Shown here piece after piece: positions 8,419 through 16,559 of a stretch of DNA of 64,000 bases. The notes below the pieces were generated by a model. That model was not told the origin of the DNA and did no database searches. It worked only from the letters and a program-made list of their open reading frames with translations. The stretch comes from CAZTZL01 sp964537715 (lineage in GTDB: Bacteria > Zhuqueibacterota > QNDG01 > DSAB01), in contig CAZIAH010000001.1 of NCBI GenBank assembly GCA_964537715.1, positions 62,001-126,000 of the forward strand. Direction: 5' to 3'. Position numbers and translations under genes: made by a program. Every line of letters starts with the position of its first letter. Position 1 is the first letter of the stretch.

Positions 8419-9060
8419 TTATTTAACCGCATTGATCACCTGTTCAAAAAACAGATTTTCGGGAAGCGCCCCTTCGAATGAATTTGCTTCGTTGATCACA
8501 ATTTTCGGAACACCCATCACGCCGTACTTCTGTGCAAGATGCGGAAATTCAGTGACTTCCACGACATCACTCCTTACATTTCTGCTTTCCATGGCCAATT
8601 GATAGGCCGTCAATGCAGCGCTCTGACAGTAAGGACAGGTCGGCGTGACAAACACCTGAATATGAACGGATTTGTCAACCTGTTCGAGTTTCTGAATTGT
8701 GCTTTGGGACAAATCCGATTCTTGACCGGAGACTTTTAAAATCGTTTCCAACAAAGTAGCAAACTCGTATCCCGTGGGGATTCCGTAAAATCGCATCCCA
8801 AAATCTTCCTTCCCTTCGATCACAATGGCGGGTATTTTATCAATGCCGTATTGTTCGACCTCGGTTTGATCAGTCACAAAATTGTAAATATCAAGAGACA
8901 CCAGATCCGATAAATCCGTTACTTCTCTTAACAGCTGTTCGGTCTCGGCACAGTATTGACAGGTGCCCGCAATTTTCTGTGTAAAAAGTTTTAGTTTGAC
9001 CGGCTCCACCATTTGTTTGAGCCGTTCCTGAATTTCTTTTTTATCCTGTTCTCTCAGCAT
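8419..9060 (-). CDS. Glutaredoxin-like protein disulfide oxidoreductase (PDO type)
   Basis: A 213-residue cytoplasmic protein with two tandem thioredoxin folds, as in PDO proteins of thermophiles and anaerobes. Each half keeps a CxxC site: CQYC near residue 34 and CPYC near residue 145. The conserved cis-Pro segments IPAIVIEG and VPKIVINE follow. It should reduce or shuffle protein disulfides, probably recharged by the thioredoxin reductase of the same operon. It is the last gene of the six-gene redox operon, 19 bases after the osmC-like gene. Confidence 0.9.
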   Translation of the reverse strand: MLREQDKKEIQERLKQMVEPVKLKLFTQKIAGTCQYCAETEQLLREVTDLSDLVSLDIYNFVTDQTEVEQYGIDKIPAIVIEGKEDFGMRFYGIPTGYEFATLLETILKVSGQESDLSQSTIQKLEQVDKSVHIQVFVTPTCPYCQSAALTAYQLAMESRNVRSDVVEVTEFPHLAQKYGVMGVPKIVINEANSFEGALPENLFFEQVINAVK

Positions 9061-9079
9061 TTTAAATCTCCTCTTTATT

Positions 9080-9496
9080 CTATTCCGAAATGATTTGATA
9101 GGAATAATCGATTTGAACCGATTGACTCAGCATGGCAGATACGGAACAGTATTTTGTCCTGGAAAGTTCGATCGCCCTTTTGACCTTTTCTTCATCAATC
9201 TGCTTGCCAAAAAACCGATACGCAATATGGATTTTTGTAAATACTTTGGGAAAATCTTCTGCCTGTTCAGCACTGACATCGATACTGAAATCATTCAGAT
9301 GAACTTTCATTTTGTTGAGAATGGAAACGACATCCATCCCTGTACAGCCACCTAAACTCATGAGAATCAATTCCATCGGCTTAGAGGCCGCGTATTCGCC
9401 GCCGTGCTTTTCCTCGGTATCCATCACTAACCAGTGATTTGTATTCCCTTTCGTAGCAAATGCAAGTCCCTTGATTCGTTGAATATTCACTTCCAT
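9080..9496 (-). CDS. OsmC-like hydroperoxide-detoxifying family protein
   Basis: A 138-residue OsmC/Ohr-fold protein. The first family cysteine is in GGCTGMDVVSIL and the second in RTKYCSVSAML, the pair used for thiol-based peroxide reduction. The ATG at 9496 is chosen because GGAG lies eight bases upstream and it gives the usual family length; a GTG at 9598 would add 34 atypical residues and overlap tlpA. Its position in a thioredoxin operon fits reduction of organic peroxides or related oxidised thiols; the exact substrate is unknown. Confidence 0.88.
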   Translation of the reverse strand: MEVNIQRIKGLAFATKGNTNHWLVMDTEEKHGGEYAASKPMELILMSLGGCTGMDVVSILNKMKVHLNDFSIDVSAEQAEDFPKVFTKIHIAYRFFGKQIDEEKVKRAIELSRTKYCSVSAMLSQSVQIDYSYQIISE

Positions 9497-9594
9497 ACCA
9501 TTTTCTCCTGGCATTAAACTGAAAAGTAAAAGCCATATCATCCTAGCGGATTGTATGGCCCGGTTGTTTTTGCTATGTTTTATTTTGATGAGAA

Positions 9595-10113
9595 TCACTC
9601 ATCTAACAGTGCCTTGATCTCTTTTTCAAATACATTTTTTGCTCTAAAACCGATATAACGCTTTACGACTTTGCTATTCCGATCGATAATCAGGGTGGTG
9701 GGAATTCCCTGAATCGGACCGTATGCATTTAGCACTGTAGAATCCGCAATGGCAAGAGGATACGAAATATTCTGTGCTGCAGCAAAACTTTTCACCTTTT
9801 CTTCCCCCTCTCTGCCAAGTGCAAGACCAATGATGACGACATTTTTCTGTTGATATGTACGATACAGTTCAACAAAATCGGGAATTTCTTTCTGGCAGGG
9901 TGGACACCATGTGTCCCAGAAATCGAGAATGATAATTTTGCCTTGAAAATTGGACAAGCGCAATGTGTCTCTCTGTAAACCGATAAGTGTAAAATCCGGC
10001 GCATCGGCCGATTCGGCATTGCCAGAAGCCGGACTCTTCCCACCCTGATTGCACCCCGTCATAAAAATAAAGATCAAAGCGATATGCAACAGATAAATAA
10101 ACACACGTTTCAT
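9595..10113 (-). CDS. TlpA/ResA-like thioredoxin lipoprotein
   Basis: A 172-residue membrane-anchored thioredoxin. The N terminus is a lipoprotein signal with lipobox FMTGC (Cys near residue 20). The thioredoxin fold has its active site in TWCPPCQKEIP and a cis-Pro in GIPTTLIIDR. It should act outside the inner membrane as a thiol reductant, for instance in cytochrome or envelope protein maturation. ATG at 10113 with GGGAG upstream is preferred over starts further up that would bury the signal peptide. Third-last gene of the redox operon. Confidence 0.9.
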   Translation of the reverse strand: MKRVFIYLLHIALIFIFMTGCNQGGKSPASGNAESADAPDFTLIGLQRDTLRLSNFQGKIIILDFWDTWCPPCQKEIPDFVELYRTYQQKNVVIIGLALGREGEEKVKSFAAAQNISYPLAIADSTVLNAYGPIQGIPTTLIIDRNSKVVKRYIGFRAKNVFEKEIKALLDE

Positions 10114-10192
10114 GGATCTCCCTTCAATAAAGAAATGACGTTTTCGATCAAACATTGTATTCACTCCAAGCCATGATCGAGCGACTCCTTTC

Positions 10193-10525
10193 TTATTCTT
10201 TGGCAAGCACATTGTCCAATTTTTTTGTAATCATATCTTTGGGCACCGCACCTGTGATTTGATCGATCGGTTTTCCGTCTTTAAATATGATCAGGGTAGG
10301 AATACTGATGACGCCATACTGGCCCGTCATGTTTGGATTTTCTTCCGCATTCAATTTGCCTACCTTTACTTTTCCCTTATATTCCTCCGCAATCTCTTCG
10401 ACGACAGGCGCCACTATCCGGCAGGGATGACACCACGTGGCCCAAAAATCGACAAGCACGGGAACATCCGATTCCAATACCTCACTCTGAAAATTGGCGT
10501 CTGTAAAAGTAATTTCACTACCCAT
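10193..10525 (-). CDS. trxA: Thioredoxin with CHPC active site
   Basis: A 110-residue classic thioredoxin by length and fold: VLVDFWATWCHPCR active site near residue 30, cis-Pro in ISIPTLIIFKDG, and C-terminal LDNVLAKE. The active site reads Cys-His-Pro-Cys instead of the usual Cys-Gly-Pro-Cys. A histidine inside the motif is known from disulfide-forming or more oxidising relatives and usually raises the redox potential, so this protein may behave differently from ordinary TrxA (inference). It lies 23 bases after the arsR-type gene and is presumably reduced by the TrxB encoded upstream. Confidence 0.92.
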   Translation of the reverse strand: MGSEITFTDANFQSEVLESDVPVLVDFWATWCHPCRIVAPVVEEIAEEYKGKVKVGKLNAEENPNMTGQYGVISIPTLIIFKDGKPIDQITGAVPKDMITKKLDNVLAKE

Positions 10526-10548
10526 AAAGAATTCCTCCTTTGATATAA

Positions 10549-10848
10549 TTAAGTAGAATTTGTTTGTTGATCACACAAAACATCGAGTAATTTTAATACA
10601 ATAGGATTTTTAATCCGGTAACAAACCTGATTCCCTTCTCGTTCCGCTTCGACAATGCCGATATTTCTCAACAGAGACAAATGCTGAGAAACATTGGGTT
10701 GTGCCAGCCCGAGGGCCTCTTCGATTCCCCTGACACACGGCTTTTGTCCCCTGATTAAATTGACAATGCGCAGCCGTGTCGGATGCGCAAGCGCTTTCAA
10801 TACAAGCGCTCTTTCGTCGTAATCGAATTGCTGTAATACATTTATCAT
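10549..10848 (-). CDS. ArsR-family regulator of the redox operon
   Basis: A 99-residue winged-helix repressor of the ArsR/SmtB family, with ALAHPTRLRIVNLI and recognition helix AQPNVSQHLSLLR. The usual alpha-3 metal motif CxC is replaced by PCVRG, leaving a single Cys38 there, while Cys92 lies in the C-terminal helix. That spacing recalls thiol- or persulfide-sensing family members rather than metal sensors (inference). ATG at 10848 overlaps the trxB stop as ATGA, so the two are co-translated. A palindrome over the trxB promoter is its likely operator. Confidence 0.88.
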   Translation of the reverse strand: MINVLQQFDYDERALVLKALAHPTRLRIVNLIRGQKPCVRGIEEALGLAQPNVSQHLSLLRNIGIVEAEREGNQVCYRIKNPIVLKLLDVLCDQQTNST

Positions 10849-11765
10849 TTCAAATTCTCGATAAATTTCAGAACATATTCGGCGGCAATGGTCCCGTCCC
10901 CCACAGCCGTCGAGATCTGTCTGATGGTTTTGGAACAAACATCGCCCGCAGCAAAAACACCCGGGACAGAGGTTTCCATATTTCTATTGGTAACAATGTA
11001 TCCCCACTTGTCCAATTCAATCTTATTTTTTAAAAATTGTGTGTTGGGATTCAGCCCCACCCAGATAAAAACACCGTCGGTTTCAATATCCGTCTGCTTT
11101 CCTGAAGATCGATCCATAACGGAAACGGATTCGACTTTTTGCTGTCCATTAATCGAGAGCACTTCGTGATTCAGATAAAAAGAAAATTTCGGATTTTCCC
11201 TGGCTCGTTTTTGAAGTATTTTTTCCGCATTGAGAACGGGCATAATTTCGACAAGTCGAATCGATTTTACGAACCGACTTAAATAAATGCTCTCCTGCAA
11301 TCCAGAACTCCCCCCTCCGACGACGACCACATTCTTATCTTTAAAAAACGGTCCATCACAAGTCGCACAATAGGAGACCCCCCGGCCCATAAATTCTTTC
11401 TCTCCGGGCACATTTAAAAGTCTCGGGTCGCTGCCCGTGGCGATAATAACAGTTTTTGCATCGTATTCATTCCCATTGAGAACTACTTTTTTGGGATTTT
11501 CATTGAGTCGAACATCATCGACTTTTCCGGAGATGACTTCCAATCCGAATTTTCTGGCCTGTTTTTCTATATTCTGCATCAAATCAAATCCACTGATCCC
11601 ATTTTCAAAACCGGGATAATTTTCCACCCACTCCGTACTTGCGACCTGCCCGCCGGGCATCAATCTCTCAATCATCCCGACTCGAAGCTGGGCTCTGCCT
11701 GCATAGATCCCTGCAGTCAATCCTGCCGGCCCGCCGCCAATAATAATCAGATCGTAACTGCCCAT
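10845..11765 (-). CDS. trxB: Thioredoxin reductase
   Basis: A 306-residue flavoprotein that passes electrons from NAD(P)H to thioredoxin. It has the N-terminal FAD motif IIIGGGPAGLTAGIYAGRAQ, the redox-active CATC disulfide in YCATCDGPFF, a second nucleotide motif VVVVGGGSSGLQES, and the C-terminal AAGDVC FAD motif. The pyridine site is GGGSSG rather than GGGNSA, so coenzyme preference is uncertain. ATG at 11765 has GGAGG seven bases upstream. First gene of the redox operon, with a promoter and palindrome directly ahead. Confidence 0.95.
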   Translation of the reverse strand: MGSYDLIIIGGGPAGLTAGIYAGRAQLRVGMIERLMPGGQVASTEWVENYPGFENGISGFDLMQNIEKQARKFGLEVISGKVDDVRLNENPKKVVLNGNEYDAKTVIIATGSDPRLLNVPGEKEFMGRGVSYCATCDGPFFKDKNVVVVGGGSSGLQESIYLSRFVKSIRLVEIMPVLNAEKILQKRARENPKFSFYLNHEVLSINGQQKVESVSVMDRSSGKQTDIETDGVFIWVGLNPNTQFLKNKIELDKWGYIVTNRNMETSVPGVFAAGDVCSKTIRQISTAVGDGTIAAEYVLKFIENLK

Positions 11766-11796
11766 CAAAAACCTCCAAGTATATCAATTTATTAAC

Positions 11797-11839
11797 ATAT
11801 TCGCATAATCGAATATACAAAATAAAAAATAAAATGCAA
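11797..11839 (-). promoter_or_regulatory. Promoter with palindromic operator upstream of trxB
   Basis: On the minus strand a -35 TTGCAT (11834-11839) and a -10 TATATT (11812-11817) are separated by 16 bases. A perfect inverted repeat ATATTCG-CATAAT-CGAATAT (11797-11816 on the plus strand) covers the -10 and start region. Such symmetric ATA..TAT sites are typical ArsR-family operators, and the second gene of the operon encodes an ArsR-type protein, so autoregulation is likely. Confidence 0.65.
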
Positions 11840-11888
11840 GTATTTTTTTCATTTAATACTCACATTTTATTTAAAAAAGAATTTTTAA

Positions 11889-12992
11889 TTAAACCGGTTC
11901 TTTTTTGACAAAACGTTTTTTAGCTTCGTTATTAAATTTTGGCAGAAATCTTTCAGGCTCCTTGGCATATTTGATTGCGATCTGGCGTGTGATCTTATTG
12001 TCTCTCACCAGTTGAAGAAGACTGTCATCCATTGTCTGCATTCCAACCGTCGTGGATGTCTGCATCACTGAAGGAATCTGATGTATCTTTTTTTCACGAA
12101 TAAGATTTCGAACAGCAGAATTAGCAAGCAAAACTTCGACAGCGGCCACTCTTCCCGAACCCGAAGCAGCAGGTAACAACCGCTGTGAAACCACTCCTAA
12201 AAGAGAACTTGCAATCTGTGCCAGCACCTGCCCCTGTTGTTCGGCGGGAAAAACATCAATAATTCTATTTACGGTATCCGGCGCATCTCTTGTGTGTAAT
12301 GTAGAAAGCACCAGATGACCGGTTTCCGCGGCCGTCAGGGCCAGCGAAATTGTTTCCAAATCTCTCATCTCCCCGACTAGAATAACATCGGGATCTTCCC
12401 TGAGTGCACTGCGTAAAGCCGCTGCAAATGATCGTGTATGGTGCCCCAGCTCTCTTTGCTGGATTAAACAATTTTTCCGTTTGTAGCTATATTCGATTGG
12501 ATCTTCGACTGTAATGATGTGGGAATGACGTTCGTCATTCATCAGTTTTATCATGCCGGCCAATGTCGTTGATTTGCCGTGACCTGTTGGTCCGGTCACC
12601 AGTACGAGCCCTTCGAATTCCTTTGCAAGACGGATCACTCCTTCCGGCATTCCCAATTCCTCCAAACTTCGTATTTTATCGGGAATGATACGAAAAGCGA
12701 GCCCAAAGCCTCCCAGTTTTGTAAAAGCATTCGTTCTAAAATGAGCCAGTCCGGGAACCGCATATCCAAAATCGATTTCAAGATCCTTCCTGAATCTCTC
12801 CATCTGATAATCATCCAACAACTGAACGATAATGTCTTCCATGTCCTGTTTGGTCAGGATTTTGCCTTTCAATGGAACCAATTTGCCATCGATTCGAACG
12901 ATGGGCGGATAGGCTTCACATAAATGAATATCGGATGCATTATTTTTTACTGCATGTGCGAGTAATTGATTGACCTGTTCCCTTCCAATCAT
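11889..12992 (-). CDS. pilT: Type IV pilus retraction ATPase
   Basis: A 367-residue hexameric ATPase that depolymerises the pilus. Visible are the N-terminal PAS-like region, Walker A GPTGHGKSTT (His where Ser is usual), the Asp box, Walker B DPDVILVGEMRD and the His box TGHLVLSTLHT, all PilT/GspE hallmarks. Length matches PilT rather than PilB. It is the last gene of the pilus locus, four bases after pilQ. Its presence implies twitching-type retraction or DNA uptake rather than static fibres. Confidence 0.95.
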   Translation of the reverse strand: MIGREQVNQLLAHAVKNNASDIHLCEAYPPIVRIDGKLVPLKGKILTKQDMEDIIVQLLDDYQMERFRKDLEIDFGYAVPGLAHFRTNAFTKLGGFGLAFRIIPDKIRSLEELGMPEGVIRLAKEFEGLVLVTGPTGHGKSTTLAGMIKLMNDERHSHIITVEDPIEYSYKRKNCLIQQRELGHHTRSFAAALRSALREDPDVILVGEMRDLETISLALTAAETGHLVLSTLHTRDAPDTVNRIIDVFPAEQQGQVLAQIASSLLGVVSQRLLPAASGSGRVAAVEVLLANSAVRNLIREKKIHQIPSVMQTSTTVGMQTMDDSLLQLVRDNKITRQIAIKYAKEPERFLPKFNNEAKKRFVKKEPV

Positions 12993-12996
12993 ATTC

Positions 12997-15240
12997 CTAT
13001 CCCATATTTACGATTGTTGGTGTAATGAAAATCATCAAATCGGTTTGTTTATTTTCAACTTCTTTATGCTGAAACAATTTCCCAAAAAGAGGCAGATTCC
13101 CGAGCAGCCAGACTTTTTTGACAGTCTCGATCTTTTGTGTTTTGATGAGTCCGCCAATCACGACCGTCTCACCGTTGTTTATAGTGACAATACTGTTCAC
13201 AGCCCTTTTGTCCGTGACTGGCGCCCTGTGTTCTCCATATTCGACCCATCCGGTTATTTCCTCGATAACAGGATTGACATACATGGTAATTTTATCTTCC
13301 TCATCAGCATGCGGTGTTACATTTAACTGAATATTCACTTCCTTATACTCAAAAGTAACCATATCTGCATTTCCTGCCGTTCCTCTCTGAATTTGCGGCA
13401 CAGGAACGGTCGTTCCGACACTGATCGAAGATTCCTCATTGTCCAGGGCGAGAATACGTGGATTGGAAACAAGCTTGGAATCTGTTTTTGATTTCAAAAA
13501 ATCGAGAACGGCATTATACTGTCCTGCCGAAAGATAGCCCATTTTCCAATCACCCAATTTGTCAGTACCCAAATTAAGCATCGAATAATTCAGTTCATCT
13601 TCTCCGATTTTCGTTTGATTCCACAATTGAGCAGATAATGTCTTGTCCCAATCGATTCCTATTATATCGCTGGAATTGGGTGCCAATTCAACAAGTTTGG
13701 ATTCAATCATAATTTGAACAGGAGGCCGATCGAGCTCGGCAATGATGATATCCACTTCCTTGATTTTTTCAGGCCGGTCTGTAACCACCAGTGTGCTTGA
13801 TCTTCGAATCCCCTGGACCGCTACTCTATTTGTTTGCATGCGGTTTTTACCCGCCTCAAGGAAGTTCAAAAATTCCGGATGAAATACTTCGACCAGCGTA
13901 TCATTGGTTACAATTCTCCTTACGACTCCGGCGACATTGAAAGCATCCGCATATTTTAACCGGTAAACCTTTGTAACCCGTCCTCCCGTAAAAGCTATTC
14001 CGACACGCTTGATCGTGATAATATTGTCATCCATAATGTAATCACAATTATTCATATGAACAATCTTGTCAAGCGCTTGTCTCAGTGTAACATCTTCCAA
14101 GTTCATCGTAACTTCGCCTTCCACACCTTCTCCAATGACCATATTCAAATTATTGGAAGAGGCCAAAAGTCGAAGCGCATTTTTTATCGGGGTTGAATGA
14201 AATTTAAATGATACCCGTCTGTTCCAATCAATTTGATCCTTTAATTTTTCTGTTTGAACCGGAACTTCCTCTAATTTCTCTTCATTTGTCTTTTGAACTT
14301 TTAGAGATTTTTCTTCCTGAATCGATTCATTTTTTTCAGGCCGGGTTTCCAATTCAACTTCTTTATTTTCTCCAGTCGAAACTTCACTAACGGCAGGAAG
14401 CGTCGGAGCAGCTGTCAGTGGTACCGATTCTTCCTGCTTAATTGCAGCAAACGTCTCCTCTTTTTTTTCAGGTTCGCCGGTTTTCACATAAGGCGTCTGA
14501 ATCATCAAATTCTCATTCTTTTGTACAATGGAAAATGAAGAAAGTGGAGCAAAATACATGGCCGCTTTTAATCCTTTATCGCCATCGCTCTGAGGAGAAA
14601 ATTTCATGGCCTGCAGCGATCCCTCTTCGAATGTAAAATCATGAGCACCTGTAAATAGTTTTGCACCCCGGATGAGCAAAAAAGCTTCATCCACGGATGG
14701 CCTGACGTATCCAACCCAGTCATAGGTCCCATCGAATTGCAGAGAAGTCGTTACTTTTTTACCGGAATAGTCCGGAGTGACTTTGACCAAACGTCCTGGA
14801 GGCTGTATGGGCTCGCCGAATCCGGTCATTCTCCCCTCAAGAAGACGTTGATCATTCAAACCGATCACAAGGTTCTCGTTCTTTTTCAAAACAGCCAAAG
14901 GTTCCTCACCGTCGTAATGTAAATCCACTCGAAAAATGGGAGGATTTTGGGTCATCTGTTTAATCGTGATCATTTTCCCTTTGGCTGCATCCAGTTGAAT
15001 GGTTTCTCCATCCTTTTCGCCGGCTGTCCCAGAGAAATAGAGAGACAATTTTTCTCCTTCTTTCTGAGATATACCAACCCAGTGTGCTTTCTCATTAAAA
15101 GTAAAAATAGCCCAGCATTTATTCCCTTCTTTTCCTCTTTTAACAGAAAGCAGGTTGGCTTCACCAAAAAGTGCTGGAGCAAACAGCAAAAAACATCCCA
15201 GCAGAGCTATTCGTCTCAAAGGACTATTTCTCAATTTCAT
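12997..15240 (-). CDS. pilQ: Type IV pilus secretin
   Basis: A 747-residue outer-membrane secretin through which the pilus passes. After a signal peptide (about 1-27) come two AMIN-like domains (about 30-250) that bind peptidoglycan, a Glu/Pro-rich linker (about 255-340), an STN domain, a secretin N0/N1 region, and the C-terminal secretin core with VPVPQIQRG, NIQLNVTPHA and VVIGGLIKT. ATG at 15240 overlaps the upstream gene's stop as ATGA, and gives a clean signal peptide; an earlier start at 15288 would destroy it. Confidence 0.95.
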   Translation of the reverse strand: MKLRNSPLRRIALLGCFLLFAPALFGEANLLSVKRGKEGNKCWAIFTFNEKAHWVGISQKEGEKLSLYFSGTAGEKDGETIQLDAAKGKMITIKQMTQNPPIFRVDLHYDGEEPLAVLKKNENLVIGLNDQRLLEGRMTGFGEPIQPPGRLVKVTPDYSGKKVTTSLQFDGTYDWVGYVRPSVDEAFLLIRGAKLFTGAHDFTFEEGSLQAMKFSPQSDGDKGLKAAMYFAPLSSFSIVQKNENLMIQTPYVKTGEPEKKEETFAAIKQEESVPLTAAPTLPAVSEVSTGENKEVELETRPEKNESIQEEKSLKVQKTNEEKLEEVPVQTEKLKDQIDWNRRVSFKFHSTPIKNALRLLASSNNLNMVIGEGVEGEVTMNLEDVTLRQALDKIVHMNNCDYIMDDNIITIKRVGIAFTGGRVTKVYRLKYADAFNVAGVVRRIVTNDTLVEVFHPEFLNFLEAGKNRMQTNRVAVQGIRRSSTLVVTDRPEKIKEVDIIIAELDRPPVQIMIESKLVELAPNSSDIIGIDWDKTLSAQLWNQTKIGEDELNYSMLNLGTDKLGDWKMGYLSAGQYNAVLDFLKSKTDSKLVSNPRILALDNEESSISVGTTVPVPQIQRGTAGNADMVTFEYKEVNIQLNVTPHADEEDKITMYVNPVIEEITGWVEYGEHRAPVTDKRAVNSIVTINNGETVVIGGLIKTQKIETVKKVWLLGNLPLFGKLFQHKEVENKQTDLMIFITPTIVNMG

Positions 15241-15716
15241 GATGTTTCTCTCCAATGTAAAGTGAATTGACGGCCTCCTTTTCGACAAATAACGTTTTTC
15301 CCTTCTATTTTCTCTACCTTAATCCCTCCCCCCTCTTCACCTTCAGCTAAAACATAATCATCGATTAATACATAGGCTTTCCCCGCCTCCCAGAATATTC
15401 CTTTCAGAACCACATCGACTTTCAAAGGGGGTATCTTTTTGGGCGGAGGAGGAGGTTTAACAATCGTAAATGGATCCCTACCCCATGAACCATAGTTTTT
15501 CAATTCTACATTTGTTTTACCGCTCCTCATATCGGCAGATTGCACCTGGCTTTGTGGAAGATTCAATTGTCCGAGATTCTGATTTTGATTGTTTTGGCGA
15601 ACCGCCTGAACTGGCTTCACATTTTTTGGTTTATCTATCAGCTTGAATATTCCGGCAACGACAACCACACCCGCCAGGATAAGCAACATACGTTTTTCAC
15701 TTTTTTTCAACGCCAT
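15237..15716 (-). CDS. pilP: PilP-like inner-membrane pilus alignment protein
   Basis: A 159-residue bitopic protein: a membrane segment at about residues 10-24, a Gln/Asn-rich linker, then WGRDPF, the mark of PilP/GspC-type proteins, a polyproline stretch and a small beta domain with a homology-region-like end. It should connect PilN/PilO to the secretin. It overlaps pilQ by four bases. The lipobox of classical PilP is absent; here the anchor is a membrane helix, closer to GspC. Confidence 0.75.
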   Translation of the reverse strand: MALKKSEKRMLLILAGVVVVAGIFKLIDKPKNVKPVQAVRQNNQNQNLGQLNLPQSQVQSADMRSGKTNVELKNYGSWGRDPFTIVKPPPPPKKIPPLKVDVVLKGIFWEAGKAYVLIDDYVLAEGEEGGGIKVEKIEGKNVICRKGGRQFTLHWRETS

Positions 15717-15772
15717 CTATAAAACCCCGTCTTGCCAATATTTCAATTCTCTTTTATAAGCATCACAGGACA

Positions 15773-16537
15773 TTACCACTTTTCCATTCCGGTTTGGCAA
15801 ATTCCAATTTTGATTTCATAATTTTGTGTATTATAAACAAGCCCCTCAATACTGAAAACAAAACGGTTCGCCAGATTGATTTCGATTCCTAAAATTCCTC
15901 CTGTCCACAGTCCGCTTCGATACACATCTTCAACTTCACCCCAGTATGTTCTTTCATCTCCGTATACGAGGTATTCTTTTTTTGTATCATTTCTATAGAT
16001 CAAATATCCTGCGGCAGCGGCATAAAAACGGTAGTGCTGATACGGATAGACGACACCAAGGTACGCACGAAGTTCCTTCCAGTCGTATTTCATTTCGTAT
16101 TCATTGGTGGTCAATTGGGATGTTTCGATAAATTTTCCGCTTGACGGAAAGCGCAATGTCTGCGCTCCACACCAGATCCCCATGCGGTTATAATCCGTAA
16201 CAGGTTTTAAAATGACATTCAGCCCGAGTCCATACGCAAACGTATATTTCCCTTTATAATCTGATACATTTTCCCGGTTGATCCCCATATTCAATTGCAC
16301 CATGCCGATCAGTCCATAAATATCAACCTGGTCGGCCACCCCCCAGCTGCTTTTAACCAGTATGCGATGAGACGAGACCTTTTCCTGGCTTAATCCCATA
16401 TTGACATAGCTGCCGGTAGCACTGATGGTCCACTCGCCTTCGCCTTTAGTTTCCACCGGATTTCCTGCAATCTGCGCCTGTAAAAAGGAAACGCGAACCA
16501 TCCACAACAAATAAAAGACCCATCCTGTTATTTTCAT
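15773..16537 (-). CDS. Outer-membrane beta-barrel protein in pilus operon
   Basis: A 254-residue protein with a signal peptide (ending near the AQIAG at residue 21) and alternating amphipathic strands rich in Tyr, Trp and Gly, ending in strands typical of small outer-membrane barrels. It shows no motif that gives a function. ATG at 16537 is preferred; an upstream start would overlap the neighbouring gene and lose the signal peptide. Its place between the Ig-like lipoprotein and pilP suggests a role in pilus passage or anchoring, which is inference from context. Confidence 0.7.
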   Translation of the reverse strand: MKITGWVFYLLWMVRVSFLQAQIAGNPVETKGEGEWTISATGSYVNMGLSQEKVSSHRILVKSSWGVADQVDIYGLIGMVQLNMGINRENVSDYKGKYTFAYGLGLNVILKPVTDYNRMGIWCGAQTLRFPSSGKFIETSQLTTNEYEMKYDWKELRAYLGVVYPYQHYRFYAAAAGYLIYRNDTKKEYLVYGDERTYWGEVEDVYRSGLWTGGILGIEINLANRFVFSIEGLVYNTQNYEIKIGICQTGMEKW

Positions 16538-16559
16538 TTCAAAACCCCATTGACAATTT

